Assembly (NCBI GenBank): GCA_017614505.1
Contig: JAGABT010000016.1
Location: 434,001-498,000 of the forward strand
Direction of reading: 5' to 3'
Length of the DNA stretch: 64,000 bases
Source of the DNA: Selenomonadaceae bacterium
Lineage (GTDB): Bacteria > Bacillota > Negativicutes > Selenomonadales > Selenomonadaceae
This document shows positions 44,796-53,670 of this stretch, one piece after another (position 1 is the first letter of the stretch; each line of letters starts with the position of its first letter). A program made the position numbers and the translations under genes. The notes under the pieces are model-generated. The model searched no databases. It was not told where the DNA came from and worked only from the letters and a program-made list of their open reading frames with translations.

Positions 44796-45839
44796 ATGGT
44801 TGCCGGAGCTGGCGTGATTGTCTATCGAAACGGCGCCGAAGTTTACGCGGATTTTTTCGGCGTGCGCAGTCTCAAAAAAAATAAGCCCGTCACCCGCGCG
44901 ACTCGATTCAGAGCCGCCTCGGTGAGCAAGCTTTTCACGATTTTTACGATTATGCAGCTGGTCGAACGCGGCAGGATTAACCTTGACGCCGACGCCGGTG
45001 AATACCTCGGCTTTAAAACCGGCGCGAGCGTGCGGGATTTGGCGAGCCACACTTCTGGACTGCGCGACGGCAAAATTTACAGCATTCCGCCGAATTTCAG
45101 CGTCGAAGAATTTTTTAAGCCGGACGGTAAATTTTTTGAGAACGGCGCGCATTTCGGCGACAGAAATTTCTGCTACAGCAACCTGAACTACGGCTTGCTC
45201 GGCACGATTATCGAGGCGGTGACCGGCGAACGCTTTGACATTTACCAGCGCGAAAATATTCTGAGCCAGCTTGACATTCGCGCGGATTATGTTGTTGGAA
45301 ATCTGGGCGCCGGTGAATTTGAAAATCTGGGCGCGGTTTACCTGAACGGGAAGGCGACTGATGAATTTGACGTTCAGCCGAAGCGTGATACCGTTGCTCT
45401 GCAGAATCCCTACGCGGAAAATTTCAACGGCGTCTGCAGTCTGAAAAACTATCGCGCAGGCACCAACGCCACGATTTTTTCTCCGCAGGGCGGCTTGCGC
45501 ATTTCTTTCGAGGAACTTACTCACGCGCTGGAAATGCTCATGGGCGGCGGAAAATTCCGCGGGCGGCAGATTCTCAGCGCTGAATCCGTGGCTGAAATTT
45601 TCAAGTCACACTGGATTTACGACGGCGCGAACGGCGATACCTGCGGCGGCGAAATGCTCAACTACGGCTTGGGCAGCTACGTTATCGACGGCGGATTTGC
45701 CGGACACGCGGGCGAGGCTTTCGGTATGCTCAGCGGGATTTTCTTCAAAGGCACCAGCGGTTTCGTCTACATGATGAACGGCGAAGATTTCGCGCTGGAA
45801 AATGCGCTGAGGAATTTCGCGCGCGGCTTAGCGGAGTAA
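44796..45839 (+). CDS. Beta-lactamase-family serine hydrolase (class C/EstB-like)
   Basis: 347 residues. Catalytic SVSK (SxxK, about residue 42) in FRAASVSKLF, YSN (Y-x-N, about 128) in FCYSNLNYG, and HAG (H-x-G) in FAGHAGEAFG. This serine peptidase/esterase fold includes D-aminopeptidases, DD-peptidases and esterases. No signal peptide, so probably cytoplasmic. It is divergent from the muropeptide-salvage operon and may act on D-amino-acid peptides; that is inference. Overlaps ilvA by 12 bases tail to tail. Confidence 0.82.
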   Translation: MVAGAGVIVYRNGAEVYADFFGVRSLKKNKPVTRATRFRAASVSKLFTIFTIMQLVERGRINLDADAGEYLGFKTGASVRDLASHTSGLRDGKIYSIPPNFSVEEFFKPDGKFFENGAHFGDRNFCYSNLNYGLLGTIIEAVTGERFDIYQRENILSQLDIRADYVVGNLGAGEFENLGAVYLNGKATDEFDVQPKRDTVALQNPYAENFNGVCSLKNYRAGTNATIFSPQGGLRISFEELTHALEMLMGGGKFRGRQILSAESVAEIFKSHWIYDGANGDTCGGEMLNYGLGSYVIDGGFAGHAGEAFGMLSGIFFKGTSGFVYMMNGEDFALENALRNFARGLAE

Positions 45840-47093
45840 ATCGATTTTCTCAATTTCGTAGCCATGCGCGTGCAGGGATTTAACAACGCGGTCAATGTGT
45901 TCGTGGTTGTTCGTCTCAATGGTGACGCCGAGCAGAACTTTTCTGAAACTGTTGGTAACCAGCGCCTGATTGTGGTCGAGCCTGACGACGTTGGCATTTT
46001 CCTCGGACAGAATTTTGGCGATGTTCAAAAGTTCGCCTGGCTTATCGGGCAGCTGTACGGCGAAGGAAAAAATCCTGCCGCGAGCTATTAAAGCCTTGTC
46101 GATCAAGCCGGAAAGCGTTGAAATGTCGATATTGCCGCCGCTGACAATCGCCACGACCTTTTTACCGTGGAAATCTAATTTGTTCAGCGCGGCTAAACTC
46201 AAAACACCGGCGCCCTCGGCAATGAGCTTGTGCTTTTCGATAAGGCTGAGCAGGGCGCTCATAATTTCCATTTCGTTGACGGTGATAATTTCGTCGAGGT
46301 ATTTCTGGCAGAAAGCGAAAGTCAAAGTTCCCGCCGTCTTGACTGCGCAGCCGTCGGCAACGGTATCGGCGCTGTCAAGCGTGACGATTTTACCGGCGTC
46401 GAGGGCAGCCTTCATGCAGGCGGCATTTTCCGGCTCAACGCCAATAACCTTGACGTGCGGGCTGACAACTTTCGTAGCGAGGGCGACGCCGCTGGCAAAT
46501 CCGCCGCCGCCAATCGGTACCAGAATGGCGTCGACATCTTTGAGCTCGTTGATAATTTCCAGCGCGGTGGTACCCTGCCCAAGCAGAACTTCGCGGTCGT
46601 TGAACGGGTGAACGTAAACGTAGCCGTGAGCCTGCTGGAGTTCCAGACTGTGCGCGTAGGCGTCATCAAAACTGTCGCCGTGGAGAATGACTTCCGCGCC
46701 GTAAGCTTTGGTTGCCTCGACCTTGAGAATCGGCGTGGTTGCGGGCATGCAGATAACAGCCTTGACGCCGAGTTTCTGCGCCGCGAAGGCAACGCCCTGC
46801 GCGTGGTTACCGGCGGAAGAAGTTATCACGCCGCGGGATTTTTCTTCGGCGGTGAGCTGGCTGATTTTGTTGTAGGCGCCGCGCAGTTTGAAAGCGCCGG
46901 TGTGCTGCATATTTTCCGGCTTGAGAAAAACTTCATTGCCGCTCTGCTCGCTGAAAAAATCGCTGGCAATGAGCCGCGTTTTCTTGACGATACCGGCAAG
47001 CTGTTTATCCGCGCGGTAAACGTCGGCGATAGTCGTAGCCTCAACGATTTTGCTTACGTCGTCCTGCGCGACGGTTTTTTCATTTTCTTCCAA
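45828..47093 (-). CDS. ilvA: Threonine ammonia-lyase with ACT domain
   Basis: 421 residues. PLP Lys in HTGAFKLRGAYN, PLP phosphate loop PIGGGGFASG, SSAGNHAQGVA, and a single C-terminal ACT-like domain (about 340-420). It deaminates threonine to 2-oxobutyrate, for isoleucine or for propionate formation. The single short regulatory domain is the catabolic-like/short IlvA form. TTG 47093, 10 bases after AGGAGG; 7 bases after the transglutaminase gene. Confidence 0.9.
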   Translation of the reverse strand: MEENEKTVAQDDVSKIVEATTIADVYRADKQLAGIVKKTRLIASDFFSEQSGNEVFLKPENMQHTGAFKLRGAYNKISQLTAEEKSRGVITSSAGNHAQGVAFAAQKLGVKAVICMPATTPILKVEATKAYGAEVILHGDSFDDAYAHSLELQQAHGYVYVHPFNDREVLLGQGTTALEIINELKDVDAILVPIGGGGFASGVALATKVVSPHVKVIGVEPENAACMKAALDAGKIVTLDSADTVADGCAVKTAGTLTFAFCQKYLDEIITVNEMEIMSALLSLIEKHKLIAEGAGVLSLAALNKLDFHGKKVVAIVSGGNIDISTLSGLIDKALIARGRIFSFAVQLPDKPGELLNIAKILSEENANVVRLDHNQALVTNSFRKVLLGVTIETNNHEHIDRVVKSLHAHGYEIEKIDLLR

Positions 47094-47100
47094 AGTGAAC

Positions 47101-48294
47101 TTACCTCCTGACAGAATTTACGTTGAAAAACAAAAGCTGGTACTTTCCACGGCGCGCGAAGCCCATGTTGTAGGTGCCGCTGCGGTAGTTGTAATTTTTG
47201 GGGAGAATTTCGCGCGCAAGTTTTTTCAAAGCATTGTCGGCGCTGAAATTTTCTTCGTAGGGCGTCATAACCCACGACATTTTCCGACCTTCGACGGCAA
47301 TTCGTTTCGCCACGCTGTCAAGGGCGGTTGCGGTATTGCGCACGTAGAATCCAAAATAATCGCCGTTGGTTGCGGCAAATTCCGGCGTGGTGAAGTAGTA
47401 GCAGGCGTCGGGCTCAACCTGCAAATTCCTGAAAGAATTTTTGTCCCAGGCATGAGTGGCGCTGGCAATTTCCGCCGGAGCGTTGAAGTAGATGTAGGAA
47501 TTGTAGCCGAGGCGCTTGGAAAATTTGAAGGAATCGTCGTCCCATGTCACGTCGACGAAATAAGTTTTGCCGCCGAGTTTGATTGTGTTCCACATGTGTC
47601 CTTCGCTCTTGGAATTGCTGCCCTCATTGTGCGTGGTGCCGTTGACCTTTCTTACCTCGAAGCCGCACATTCTGCCGAGCATGTAAAACGCGTCGGAATA
47701 TCCCTGACAGTTCGCCCGCTTGTCGATAAGCGCGCCGGTCGCCGTAACGAAGCGCGGCACAGATTTGCCGTTGAGCATTTTCTGGGTATCGTTGTAGTAA
47801 GTCGCGCGGGAAGTTATTGCGTCGTGAATGTAAAGTTCCATGCGCAGAGTTGTCGGCTGCGCCTTAGCCTCGTTGACGATTTTCACAGCCAGATTGTACA
47901 GCGTCTTTTCGTTGGCGGAAAGGATTTTGGTGTTGCTGTTCAGATAGGCGTAAGCAACTTTGGCGCCAGGGTAATAGTTGAACTGGTAGAGCGCGCGGGA
48001 ATTGGGCGAGCCGTCGGAATAAATCGTGCACTTCATGCGGTAGGCGAGAAGGTCTTTGTTCAGCTCGGAGTCAGTAAAAAGTTTTTCGCTGTCGACCTTC
48101 AGCCCGTTCGCGAGAATTACAGGAATATCGGGCTGGAAATTTCGCTGGCAGTTTCTTACGTAGTTGATAAGTTCAGCCTTGCTGTTGACCTTAGGCGCGG
48201 CGCTCCAGTCGATTTGGTTGGGCGCGACCGCGGACGCCAGATTCTGAATGAAGCTTACAATAAAAAATACCACTGCAAAAATAATTTTTCGCAT
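47101..48294 (-). CDS. Exported transglutaminase-like protein
   Basis: 397 residues. Signal peptide (IIFAVVFFIVSFIQNLASA). The transglutaminase-like core (about 195-270) has catalytic Cys in KRANCQGYSDAF, His in GHMWNTIK and Asp in FVDVTWDDD. Such proteins are proteases or cross-linking enzymes of the envelope; the substrate is unknown. ATG 48294, 6 bases after AGGAGG and overlapping the stop of the C39-like gene (TGATG). Confidence 0.82.
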   Translation of the reverse strand: MRKIIFAVVFFIVSFIQNLASAVAPNQIDWSAAPKVNSKAELINYVRNCQRNFQPDIPVILANGLKVDSEKLFTDSELNKDLLAYRMKCTIYSDGSPNSRALYQFNYYPGAKVAYAYLNSNTKILSANEKTLYNLAVKIVNEAKAQPTTLRMELYIHDAITSRATYYNDTQKMLNGKSVPRFVTATGALIDKRANCQGYSDAFYMLGRMCGFEVRKVNGTTHNEGSNSKSEGHMWNTIKLGGKTYFVDVTWDDDSFKFSKRLGYNSYIYFNAPAEIASATHAWDKNSFRNLQVEPDACYYFTTPEFAATNGDYFGFYVRNTATALDSVAKRIAVEGRKMSWVMTPYEENFSADNALKKLAREILPKNYNYRSGTYNMGFARRGKYQLLFFNVNSVRR

Positions 48295-48908
48295 CAGGAG
48301 CCTCCTTTCTGGTTTTGGAAAACGATTAAGCCGCCTTTCTGCGCGAAGCCGGTATCCCACAGCAAATCGAAATCGAACCAGCGCTCGACGCCGTAAGACG
48401 TGACTTTAACGCGCCAGTCGCTGCCGGAAAATTCGTAGCCGGTCAGCAGGAACCAATGCCACGTGTATTTTTTAAGCGTCGGATTCTGGTGCAGGAGCAT
48501 CAGGCAGGGGATTGGATAGCCGCCGTCAATCTGGTATTTCAAAATCATGTGCGTTTCTCGAAAGCCGCGGGAGCCGTCCCAGTCTGACAGCTGCAGAGAA
48601 TTTTCGCCGTGGTCGCGCAGGAATTTCGTGAAGCCGTCGATGTAGGTTTGAAGTTTGTAGACGCCATTCCAGCGCGGGTGGAGGTACGGCTGCATTTCGC
48701 TGGAAAATTTTATGTAATCGTCCTGCGCGAGATTTTTCACGTCAAAGGGGTACAGCCCGCGCAGATTTTTGTACAGCTCGAAATAAATACAGCAGTCGCA
48801 GGCGCTGACGGCGGCGCAACCGCCCAGCCGCATCATAAATTCTGGGTGCCAGCACTGCTGCCCGCCGATAGATTCGCCAATTTTAAAATATGGCAATTCA
48901 TTTTTCAT
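48294..48908 (-). CDS. C39-like papain-fold cysteine protein
   Basis: 204 residues, no signal peptide. GGCAAVSACDCCIYF (about 29-43) looks like a papain-like catalytic Cys helix, and TWHWFLLTGYEF (about 148-160) like the catalytic His strand, as in C39-like proteins. No transporter domain. Specific family not recognised. It is coupled to the transglutaminase-like gene, hinting at a two-protein peptide-processing pair. Confidence 0.65.
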   Translation of the reverse strand: MKNELPYFKIGESIGGQQCWHPEFMMRLGGCAAVSACDCCIYFELYKNLRGLYPFDVKNLAQDDYIKFSSEMQPYLHPRWNGVYKLQTYIDGFTKFLRDHGENSLQLSDWDGSRGFRETHMILKYQIDGGYPIPCLMLLHQNPTLKKYTWHWFLLTGYEFSGSDWRVKVTSYGVERWFDFDLLWDTGFAQKGGLIVFQNQKGGS

Positions 48909-48942
48909 AGAATCTCTCCGTTAAAAAAACATTCGCATTTAA

Positions 48943-49083
48943 AGGGGCGCCACATGGACGTGGCGCCTGCGCGGCTTGCGTAGCAAGGCGTGCTTTCTTA
49001 GCGCCATTCGCCGGATGCGAATGCAGCAGGCAATTTTCTTTGCCAGCGTTTCTTTTCCTAAAAGAAATGCTGATACAAGTATT
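48943..49083 (-). repeat. Modular palindromic repeat, copy E
   Basis: On the minus strand: hairpin TTTCTTTTAGGAAAAGAAA, GCTGGCAAAGAAA, ATTCGCATCCGGCGAAT, an extra hairpin GCACGCCTTGCTACGCAAGC, then a palindrome GGCGCCACGTCCATGTGGCG. It lies between two divergent genes, so it cannot simply be a terminator. Confidence 0.8.
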
Positions 49084-49169
49084 ATACCACCGCCGCCGCA
49101 TTTGACAAAATTTTTTCGGCGTGTAAAAATATTGTCGATTTGATAAATTTTGAGACTGGAGGCAAAAAT

Positions 49170-49967
49170 ATGGTTGTTGGTACTGAAATTCAAGACAGGA
49201 TTTGCTACGTGGAAATGCAAAATTCGGCGCACTACAACTGCCTGAGCGAGGAAATGTGTTCGGAGCTGATTGACGCGCTGAAATTCGGCTACGAACAGGA
49301 ATGCGTAGGGATTGTGATAAAGGCGCAGGTTCGGCGCGGCGTATGGAGCGCGGGGCATGACATTAAGGAACTGCCGCAGGACGGGCGAGACCCGCTGTCT
49401 TTCTACGTGGCGATGGAAAAACTTCTGCGTAAAGTTCAGGACACGCCAATTCCTGTTATCGCCTGCGTGAGCGGAACGGTCTGGGGCGGCGCCTGCGACC
49501 TGTGTCTTTCGTGCGATATGATTGTCAGTTCCAAAAACGCCACCTTCGCCATAACGCCCGCGAAAATCGGTATCCCGTACAACGCGTCGGGGATTCTGCA
49601 TTTCATCAACCAGCTGGGTATGAACAAGGCGCGCGAAATGTTTTTCCTCGGCACGCCCATAACTGCCGAAGACGCGCTGAACGTCGGGCTTATCAACCGC
49701 GTCGCTGAAAATGACGAGCTGGAAAATATGCTTGAGGAACAGTTTCTGACGCCGCTGCGCAGGAATAGCGTACTTTCAGTCAGCGCAATTAAACGCCAGT
49801 TCAGAATTTTGAGCCGCGCGTCCACGGTTATCAGCGCGGAAAATTTCGAGCGCATAAACGCCTACCGTTCGCGCGTCTACCAGAGCGATGACTACAAGGA
49901 AGGTATCAACTCATTTCTGGAAAAGCGCCCGCCGCAGTACAAAGGCAAGGCGTCTGATTTGGATTAA
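49170..49967 (+). CDS. Methylmalonyl-CoA decarboxylase (crotonase fold, ScpB-like)
   Basis: 265 residues. The match to E. coli ScpB is close along the length: VWSAGHDIKELPQDGRDPLS, VSGTVWGGACDLCLSCDM, FAITPAKIGIPYN, and the C-terminal FLEKRPPQYKG. It decarboxylates methylmalonyl-CoA to propionyl-CoA, fitting propionate formation through succinate. GGAGG precedes ATG 49170. No mutase or CoA transferase genes are adjacent. Confidence 0.85.
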   Translation: MVVGTEIQDRICYVEMQNSAHYNCLSEEMCSELIDALKFGYEQECVGIVIKAQVRRGVWSAGHDIKELPQDGRDPLSFYVAMEKLLRKVQDTPIPVIACVSGTVWGGACDLCLSCDMIVSSKNATFAITPAKIGIPYNASGILHFINQLGMNKAREMFFLGTPITAEDALNVGLINRVAENDELENMLEEQFLTPLRRNSVLSVSAIKRQFRILSRASTVISAENFERINAYRSRVYQSDDYKEGINSFLEKRPPQYKGKASDLD

Positions 49968-50115
49968 AATTCCGCCCCGCCATAATTTTTTGTCAGGCAA
50001 AATTAAAAATTTCAGAAAACTCTTGACGAAAGGCTATAAAAGTTGTAAGCTTGTATACAGATAAGGGAGCAATGCTCCAGCGAAATTTTTTTGAATTATG
50101 GGGAGGAATTTTCAA

Positions 50116-51084
50116 ATGGGCAATCGCAGGAAAATCGTCGTCGTCGGTACTTCTAACGTCGGTTCGGCAGTCGTCAACAAGCTGGCTGACTTCCAGCTCG
50201 CGTCCGAAATCGTTCTCATCGACCTTAATCAGGATAAAGCCTGGGGCGAGGCAAAAGACTCCAGCCACGCCACCGCTTGCGTTTACAGCACGAATATCAA
50301 ATTCCGCGCAACCGGCGACTACAGCGCGTGCAAAGGCGCCAATATCGTCATCATTTGCGCAGGTCCGTCGATTCGCCCTGGCGAAACCCCCGACAGACTT
50401 AAGCTCGCCGGCACCAACGCGAAAATCATGAACAGCGTTTTCCGCTCCGTCGCTGAACACACCAAAGAGGCAGTCATCATTCTTATCACCAACCCGCTTG
50501 ACGTTGCAACTTACGTTGTCAGCAAAATCGCTGAGGAAATCGGCTATCCGACCAATCTGATTCTCGGCACCGGCACCATGCTCGAAACTTACCGTTTCCG
50601 CCGCATTCTCGCTGACAAATACGAAGTCGACCCGAAAAATATTAACGGCTACGTCCTCGGCGAACACGGCAACTCGGCTTTCGTCGCCTGGTCTACCACC
50701 GGCTGCGCAGGCTTCCCGCTCGAAAAGCTTGACGAATATTTCCGCCACACCGAGCCGCTCGACAAGAAAGCCGTTGAGCAGGAACTCATTCAGGTCGCTT
50801 ACGACGTTATCAACAGAAAAGGCTTCACCAACACCGGCGTTGCCATGGCTGCTGTCCGCTTCGTCAAATCCGTCCTTTACGACGAGCATACCATTCTGCC
50901 CTGCTCGGCTGTCATGAACGGCGAATACGGTATCACCGACGTTGCGCTCTCCATGCCGCGTATGGTCTGCGCTGATGGTCTTATGCGCGTGTTCGAAATC
51001 GCTCTCACTGACGAGGAACTCGAAAAAATGCACGCCGCTGCCAAATCCGTCCGCAGTGCTCTCGACGGCGCTGGCGTTAAATAA
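50116..51084 (+). CDS. L-lactate/malate dehydrogenase family (L-2-hydroxyacid dehydrogenase)
   Basis: 322 residues. NAD site VVVGTSNVGSAVV; catalytic Asp-Arg-His: Arg in MLETYRFRRIL, His in LGEHGNSAF. The substrate loop reads AGPSIRPGETPDRLKL, where true lactate dehydrogenases have Q-K/R-P-G-E-T-R and malate dehydrogenases have Arg; here Ile takes that place and two residues are inserted. So it may act on a different 2-oxoacid. ATG 50116 follows GGGGAGG. Ends at a clear terminator. Confidence 0.8.
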   Translation: MGNRRKIVVVGTSNVGSAVVNKLADFQLASEIVLIDLNQDKAWGEAKDSSHATACVYSTNIKFRATGDYSACKGANIVIICAGPSIRPGETPDRLKLAGTNAKIMNSVFRSVAEHTKEAVIILITNPLDVATYVVSKIAEEIGYPTNLILGTGTMLETYRFRRILADKYEVDPKNINGYVLGEHGNSAFVAWSTTGCAGFPLEKLDEYFRHTEPLDKKAVEQELIQVAYDVINRKGFTNTGVAMAAVRFVKSVLYDEHTILPCSAVMNGEYGITDVALSMPRMVCADGLMRVFEIALTDEELEKMHAAAKSVRSALDGAGVK

Positions 51085-51115
51085 TTTTCTTGCGCATTTC
51101 AAATTGAACTTCACG

Positions 51116-51147
51116 GAGTCGACGCTGGTCTTAGCGCCGGCTCTTTT
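51116..51147 (+). terminator. Terminator after the lactate-type dehydrogenase
   Basis: 11-bp stem GAGTCGACGCT/AGCGCCGGCTC with one mismatch, loop GGTCTT, then TTTT. Confidence 0.7.
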
Positions 51148-51161
51148 AGTTTGCCGCAAAC

Positions 51162-51171
51162 TGTGCTATAC
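51162..51171 (+). promoter_or_regulatory. Extended -10 promoter of ddh
   Basis: TGTGCTATACT pattern (TGC before TATACT) about 33 bases upstream of the ATG; the -35 is not clear. Confidence 0.4.
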
Positions 51172-51204
51172 TATGAGAAATTTTTTATAGGAGGAATTTT
51201 TTTT

Positions 51205-52179
51205 ATGAAGATTGGAATTTTGGGTTACGGCAACCTCGGACGCGGCGTCGAACTGGCGGTTCATGAAAATCCTGACGCTGAACTTGCCGCAGTTTTTACG
51301 CGCAGAAATCCCGACAGTTTAAAAATCGCCACGCTGAATGTTCCCGTTGTCAGCGCGAATGACGCTGGCGACTGGGCTGGGAAAATCGATGTTATGATTC
51401 TTTGCGGCGGCAGCGCGACGGATTTGCCGGTACAGACGCCAGAATTTGCCAAAATGTTCAACGTGATTGACAGTTTCGATACCCACGCCAAAATTCCTCA
51501 GCACTTTGAAAAAGTCGACGCGGCGGCTAAAAATTCTAACCACGTGGCGATAATTTCCGTCGGCTGGGACCCAGGCTTATTTTCGCTTGCGCGGGCTTAC
51601 GGCAGCGCGATTCTTCCCAGCGGCAGTGACTACACTTTCTGGGGGCGCGGCGTCAGTCAGGGACATTCCGACGCCATTCGCCGGATTAAAGGCGTCAAAA
51701 ATGCGCGCCAGTACACCGTTCCGATTGAAAGCGCGCTGGACGCCGTTCGCAGCGGCAAAAATCCTGCGCTTACCACGCGCGAAAAACATCTGCGCGAATG
51801 CTACGTTGTGCTGGAAGATGGCGCCGACGCCGCCGCGGTTGAGCGCGAAATTAAAACCATGCCAAATTATTTCGCCGACTACGATACCACGGTAAATTTT
51901 ATCAGCGAGGAGGAGCTGGCGAAAAATCACGGCGGTCTGGCGCACGGCGGATTCGTCATTCGCACCGGCAAGACCGGCGATAATCACGGGCACGTTGTTG
52001 AGTTCAATCTCAAGCTGGACTCGAATCCTGAGTTCACTGCCAGCGTGCTGGTTGCTTACGCCCGCGCGGCTTTAAGACTTCAGCGCGAAGGCAAATCCGG
52101 CTGTATGACGGTGCTGGATATTCCGCCCGCTTATCTTTCTGCTAAGACCGGCGCTGAACTCCGCGCGCATTTGCTGTAA
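51205..52179 (+). CDS. ddh: meso-Diaminopimelate D-dehydrogenase
   Basis: 324 residues. N-terminal NADP fold IGILGYGNLGRGV, then ISVGWDPGLFSLARAYGSAILP and FWGRGVSQGHSDAIRRIKG, both hallmark of Ddh. It makes meso-DAP from tetrahydrodipicolinate in one step, for lysine and the wall. ATG 51205 follows GGAGG by 9 bases. The next gene starts within its stop (TAATG). Confidence 0.93.
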   Translation: MKIGILGYGNLGRGVELAVHENPDAELAAVFTRRNPDSLKIATLNVPVVSANDAGDWAGKIDVMILCGGSATDLPVQTPEFAKMFNVIDSFDTHAKIPQHFEKVDAAAKNSNHVAIISVGWDPGLFSLARAYGSAILPSGSDYTFWGRGVSQGHSDAIRRIKGVKNARQYTVPIESALDAVRSGKNPALTTREKHLRECYVVLEDGADAAAVEREIKTMPNYFADYDTTVNFISEEELAKNHGGLAHGGFVIRTGKTGDNHGHVVEFNLKLDSNPEFTASVLVAYARAALRLQREGKSGCMTVLDIPPAYLSAKTGAELRAHLL

Positions 52180-52751
52180 TGGCGCTCACACTTCCAACGC
52201 CGCCCACGCCGCCGACAATCGATAAGGGCGAGGCGACAGAGTACACGCCGAAAATTGACGCGCATAAATTTTTCGAGGTGCCGTTCAGTCGGGAAAAAAA
52301 ATCTGTCGCGCAGGACGCGGAAGAAATTTCACCGCCGCCGCCAGTCGAAACTAAAACCCCTACGCCTGAAGAAATGGCGCGCGAGGCTGTAGCGAATGGC
52401 TCTGGCGCTTTGACCAAAACTGAAGTCACGCGCCCTGACGCTGAAAAAATTCCTGCCGCGTCAATTCCAGTTCCGGCTGATAATCCGCGCGACGGCAAAG
52501 CTATCCTGCGCGAATTTGAAAACTACGACGATACCTACGCCGCCGCCGAGACGCCACGCACTTTTCATACCAGCCAGCGCGAAAGTCACAGCGGGATTTT
52601 CTGGGTCGTCACGCTGATTCTCGCGGCGGTGCTCAGCATTGTCTTTGTCAAAAAATTTATGCTCAAGCCTAAGCCAAAGCGCGTCGATAAGGCGCCCGCG
52701 CCAGTTCCTAAGAAAGATGACAAGCGCAGGCACTTCGAGGTTAGGGTTTGA
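52179..52751 (+). CDS. Pro-rich membrane protein of unknown function
   Basis: 190 residues. A long Pro/Thr/Glu-rich N-terminal region without predicted fold, one hydrophobic helix at about 143-162 (GIFWVVTLILAAVLSIVFVK), and a Lys/Pro-rich tail. The likely topology is a cytosolic N-terminus. No family recognised. ATG overlaps the ddh stop (TAATG); the 3' end overlaps folK/folA by 11 bases on the other strand. Confidence 0.6.
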   Translation: MALTLPTPPTPPTIDKGEATEYTPKIDAHKFFEVPFSREKKSVAQDAEEISPPPPVETKTPTPEEMAREAVANGSGALTKTEVTRPDAEKIPAASIPVPADNPRDGKAILREFENYDDTYAAAETPRTFHTSQRESHSGIFWVVTLILAAVLSIVFVKKFMLKPKPKRVDKAPAPVPKKDDKRRHFEVRV

Positions 52752-53670
52752 CGTAGCGCCGGACTTCGAACTCCGAAAAATCTTCTACGCGCGCCAGCTC
52801 AAATTCGCCGCTGATTTGCGGAAAAAATGTATCAGCATCGGCGTCCGCATTGACTGCCGTCAAAAAAATTTCCGCCGCGTAGGGAATGAGCTCGCTGAAA
52901 ATTTCGCCGCCGCCTGTCACAAAATTTTTGTCATTAACGCTCAAAACGCGCCACAGTTCCTCGACACTGCGAACAATTTCCGCACCGGCAATTTCGCCCG
53001 CCGTCCGGCTGAAAATAATATTCCTGCGCGAATCCAGCGGCTTACCATTCGGGAAGGTCGCCAAAGTTTTGCGCCCGTAAATCACGGTATGGTTGAGCGT
53101 CAGCGCGCGGAACTTTTTCATATCCGCCGGAATTTTGAAAAGCAGTTCGCCGCCTTTGCCAATGCCAAAATTCCTGTCGACGCAGGCAACCAGCTTCAAA
53201 TTAAAATCGCTGGGACTGCCGGTAATTTTCCGAACTTCGTCGCCGTGCAGTCTGCATTTCAGCGCTGGCAGAATTTCTTTGAGCGGCACCAGCGCGAAAT
53301 CCCGCTCGAATAAAAATTTGTGCGGTACTGTCAGGCGCGTCGAATTTATTTCCAGCCCGTCGATTAGCAAAATGTCAAGGTCAATCGTGCGCGCGCCCCA
53401 GTGTTCCAGCCGCACCCGTCCGAGTTCCAGTTCGATTCGCTGAAGTTCGTCCAGAAGTTCCAGCGGCTCAAGCGCTGAGGAAATTTTTACCGCCGCATTC
53501 AGGAAGTCGGGCTGATTTGTGAGCCCCCACGCCGCTGTTTCGTAAAACGAAGAAACCCGCAGCAATTCGACGCCGCGGATTTTTTTTATGCGCTCAATCG
53601 CCGCGCGGAGATTTTCAGCGCGCTCGCCCAAATTCCCGCCAATTCCAATGTAACAAATCACCTTCGCCAC
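52741..53670 (-). CDS. folK: Bifunctional HPPK-DHFR (pterin pyrophosphokinase fused to dihydrofolate reductase)
   Basis: 309 residues. Residues 1-155 are HPPK (YIGIGGNLGERAENLRAAI, FLNAAVKI, GARTIDLDILL). Residues 157-309 are DHFR (LVACVDRNFGIGKGGELLFK, then the TLNHTVIYGRKTLATFP nucleotide-binding part, and FVTGGGEIFSELIP). So it makes the pyrophosphorylated pterin for FolP and also reduces dihydrofolate. This order of fusion is uncommon. It starts inside the end of folB (13-base overlap). Confidence 0.88.
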   Translation of the reverse strand: MAKVICYIGIGGNLGERAENLRAAIERIKKIRGVELLRVSSFYETAAWGLTNQPDFLNAAVKISSALEPLELLDELQRIELELGRVRLEHWGARTIDLDILLIDGLEINSTRLTVPHKFLFERDFALVPLKEILPALKCRLHGDEVRKITGSPSDFNLKLVACVDRNFGIGKGGELLFKIPADMKKFRALTLNHTVIYGRKTLATFPNGKPLDSRRNIIFSRTAGEIAGAEIVRSVEELWRVLSVNDKNFVTGGGEIFSELIPYAAEIFLTAVNADADADTFFPQISGEFELARVEDFSEFEVRRYVKP

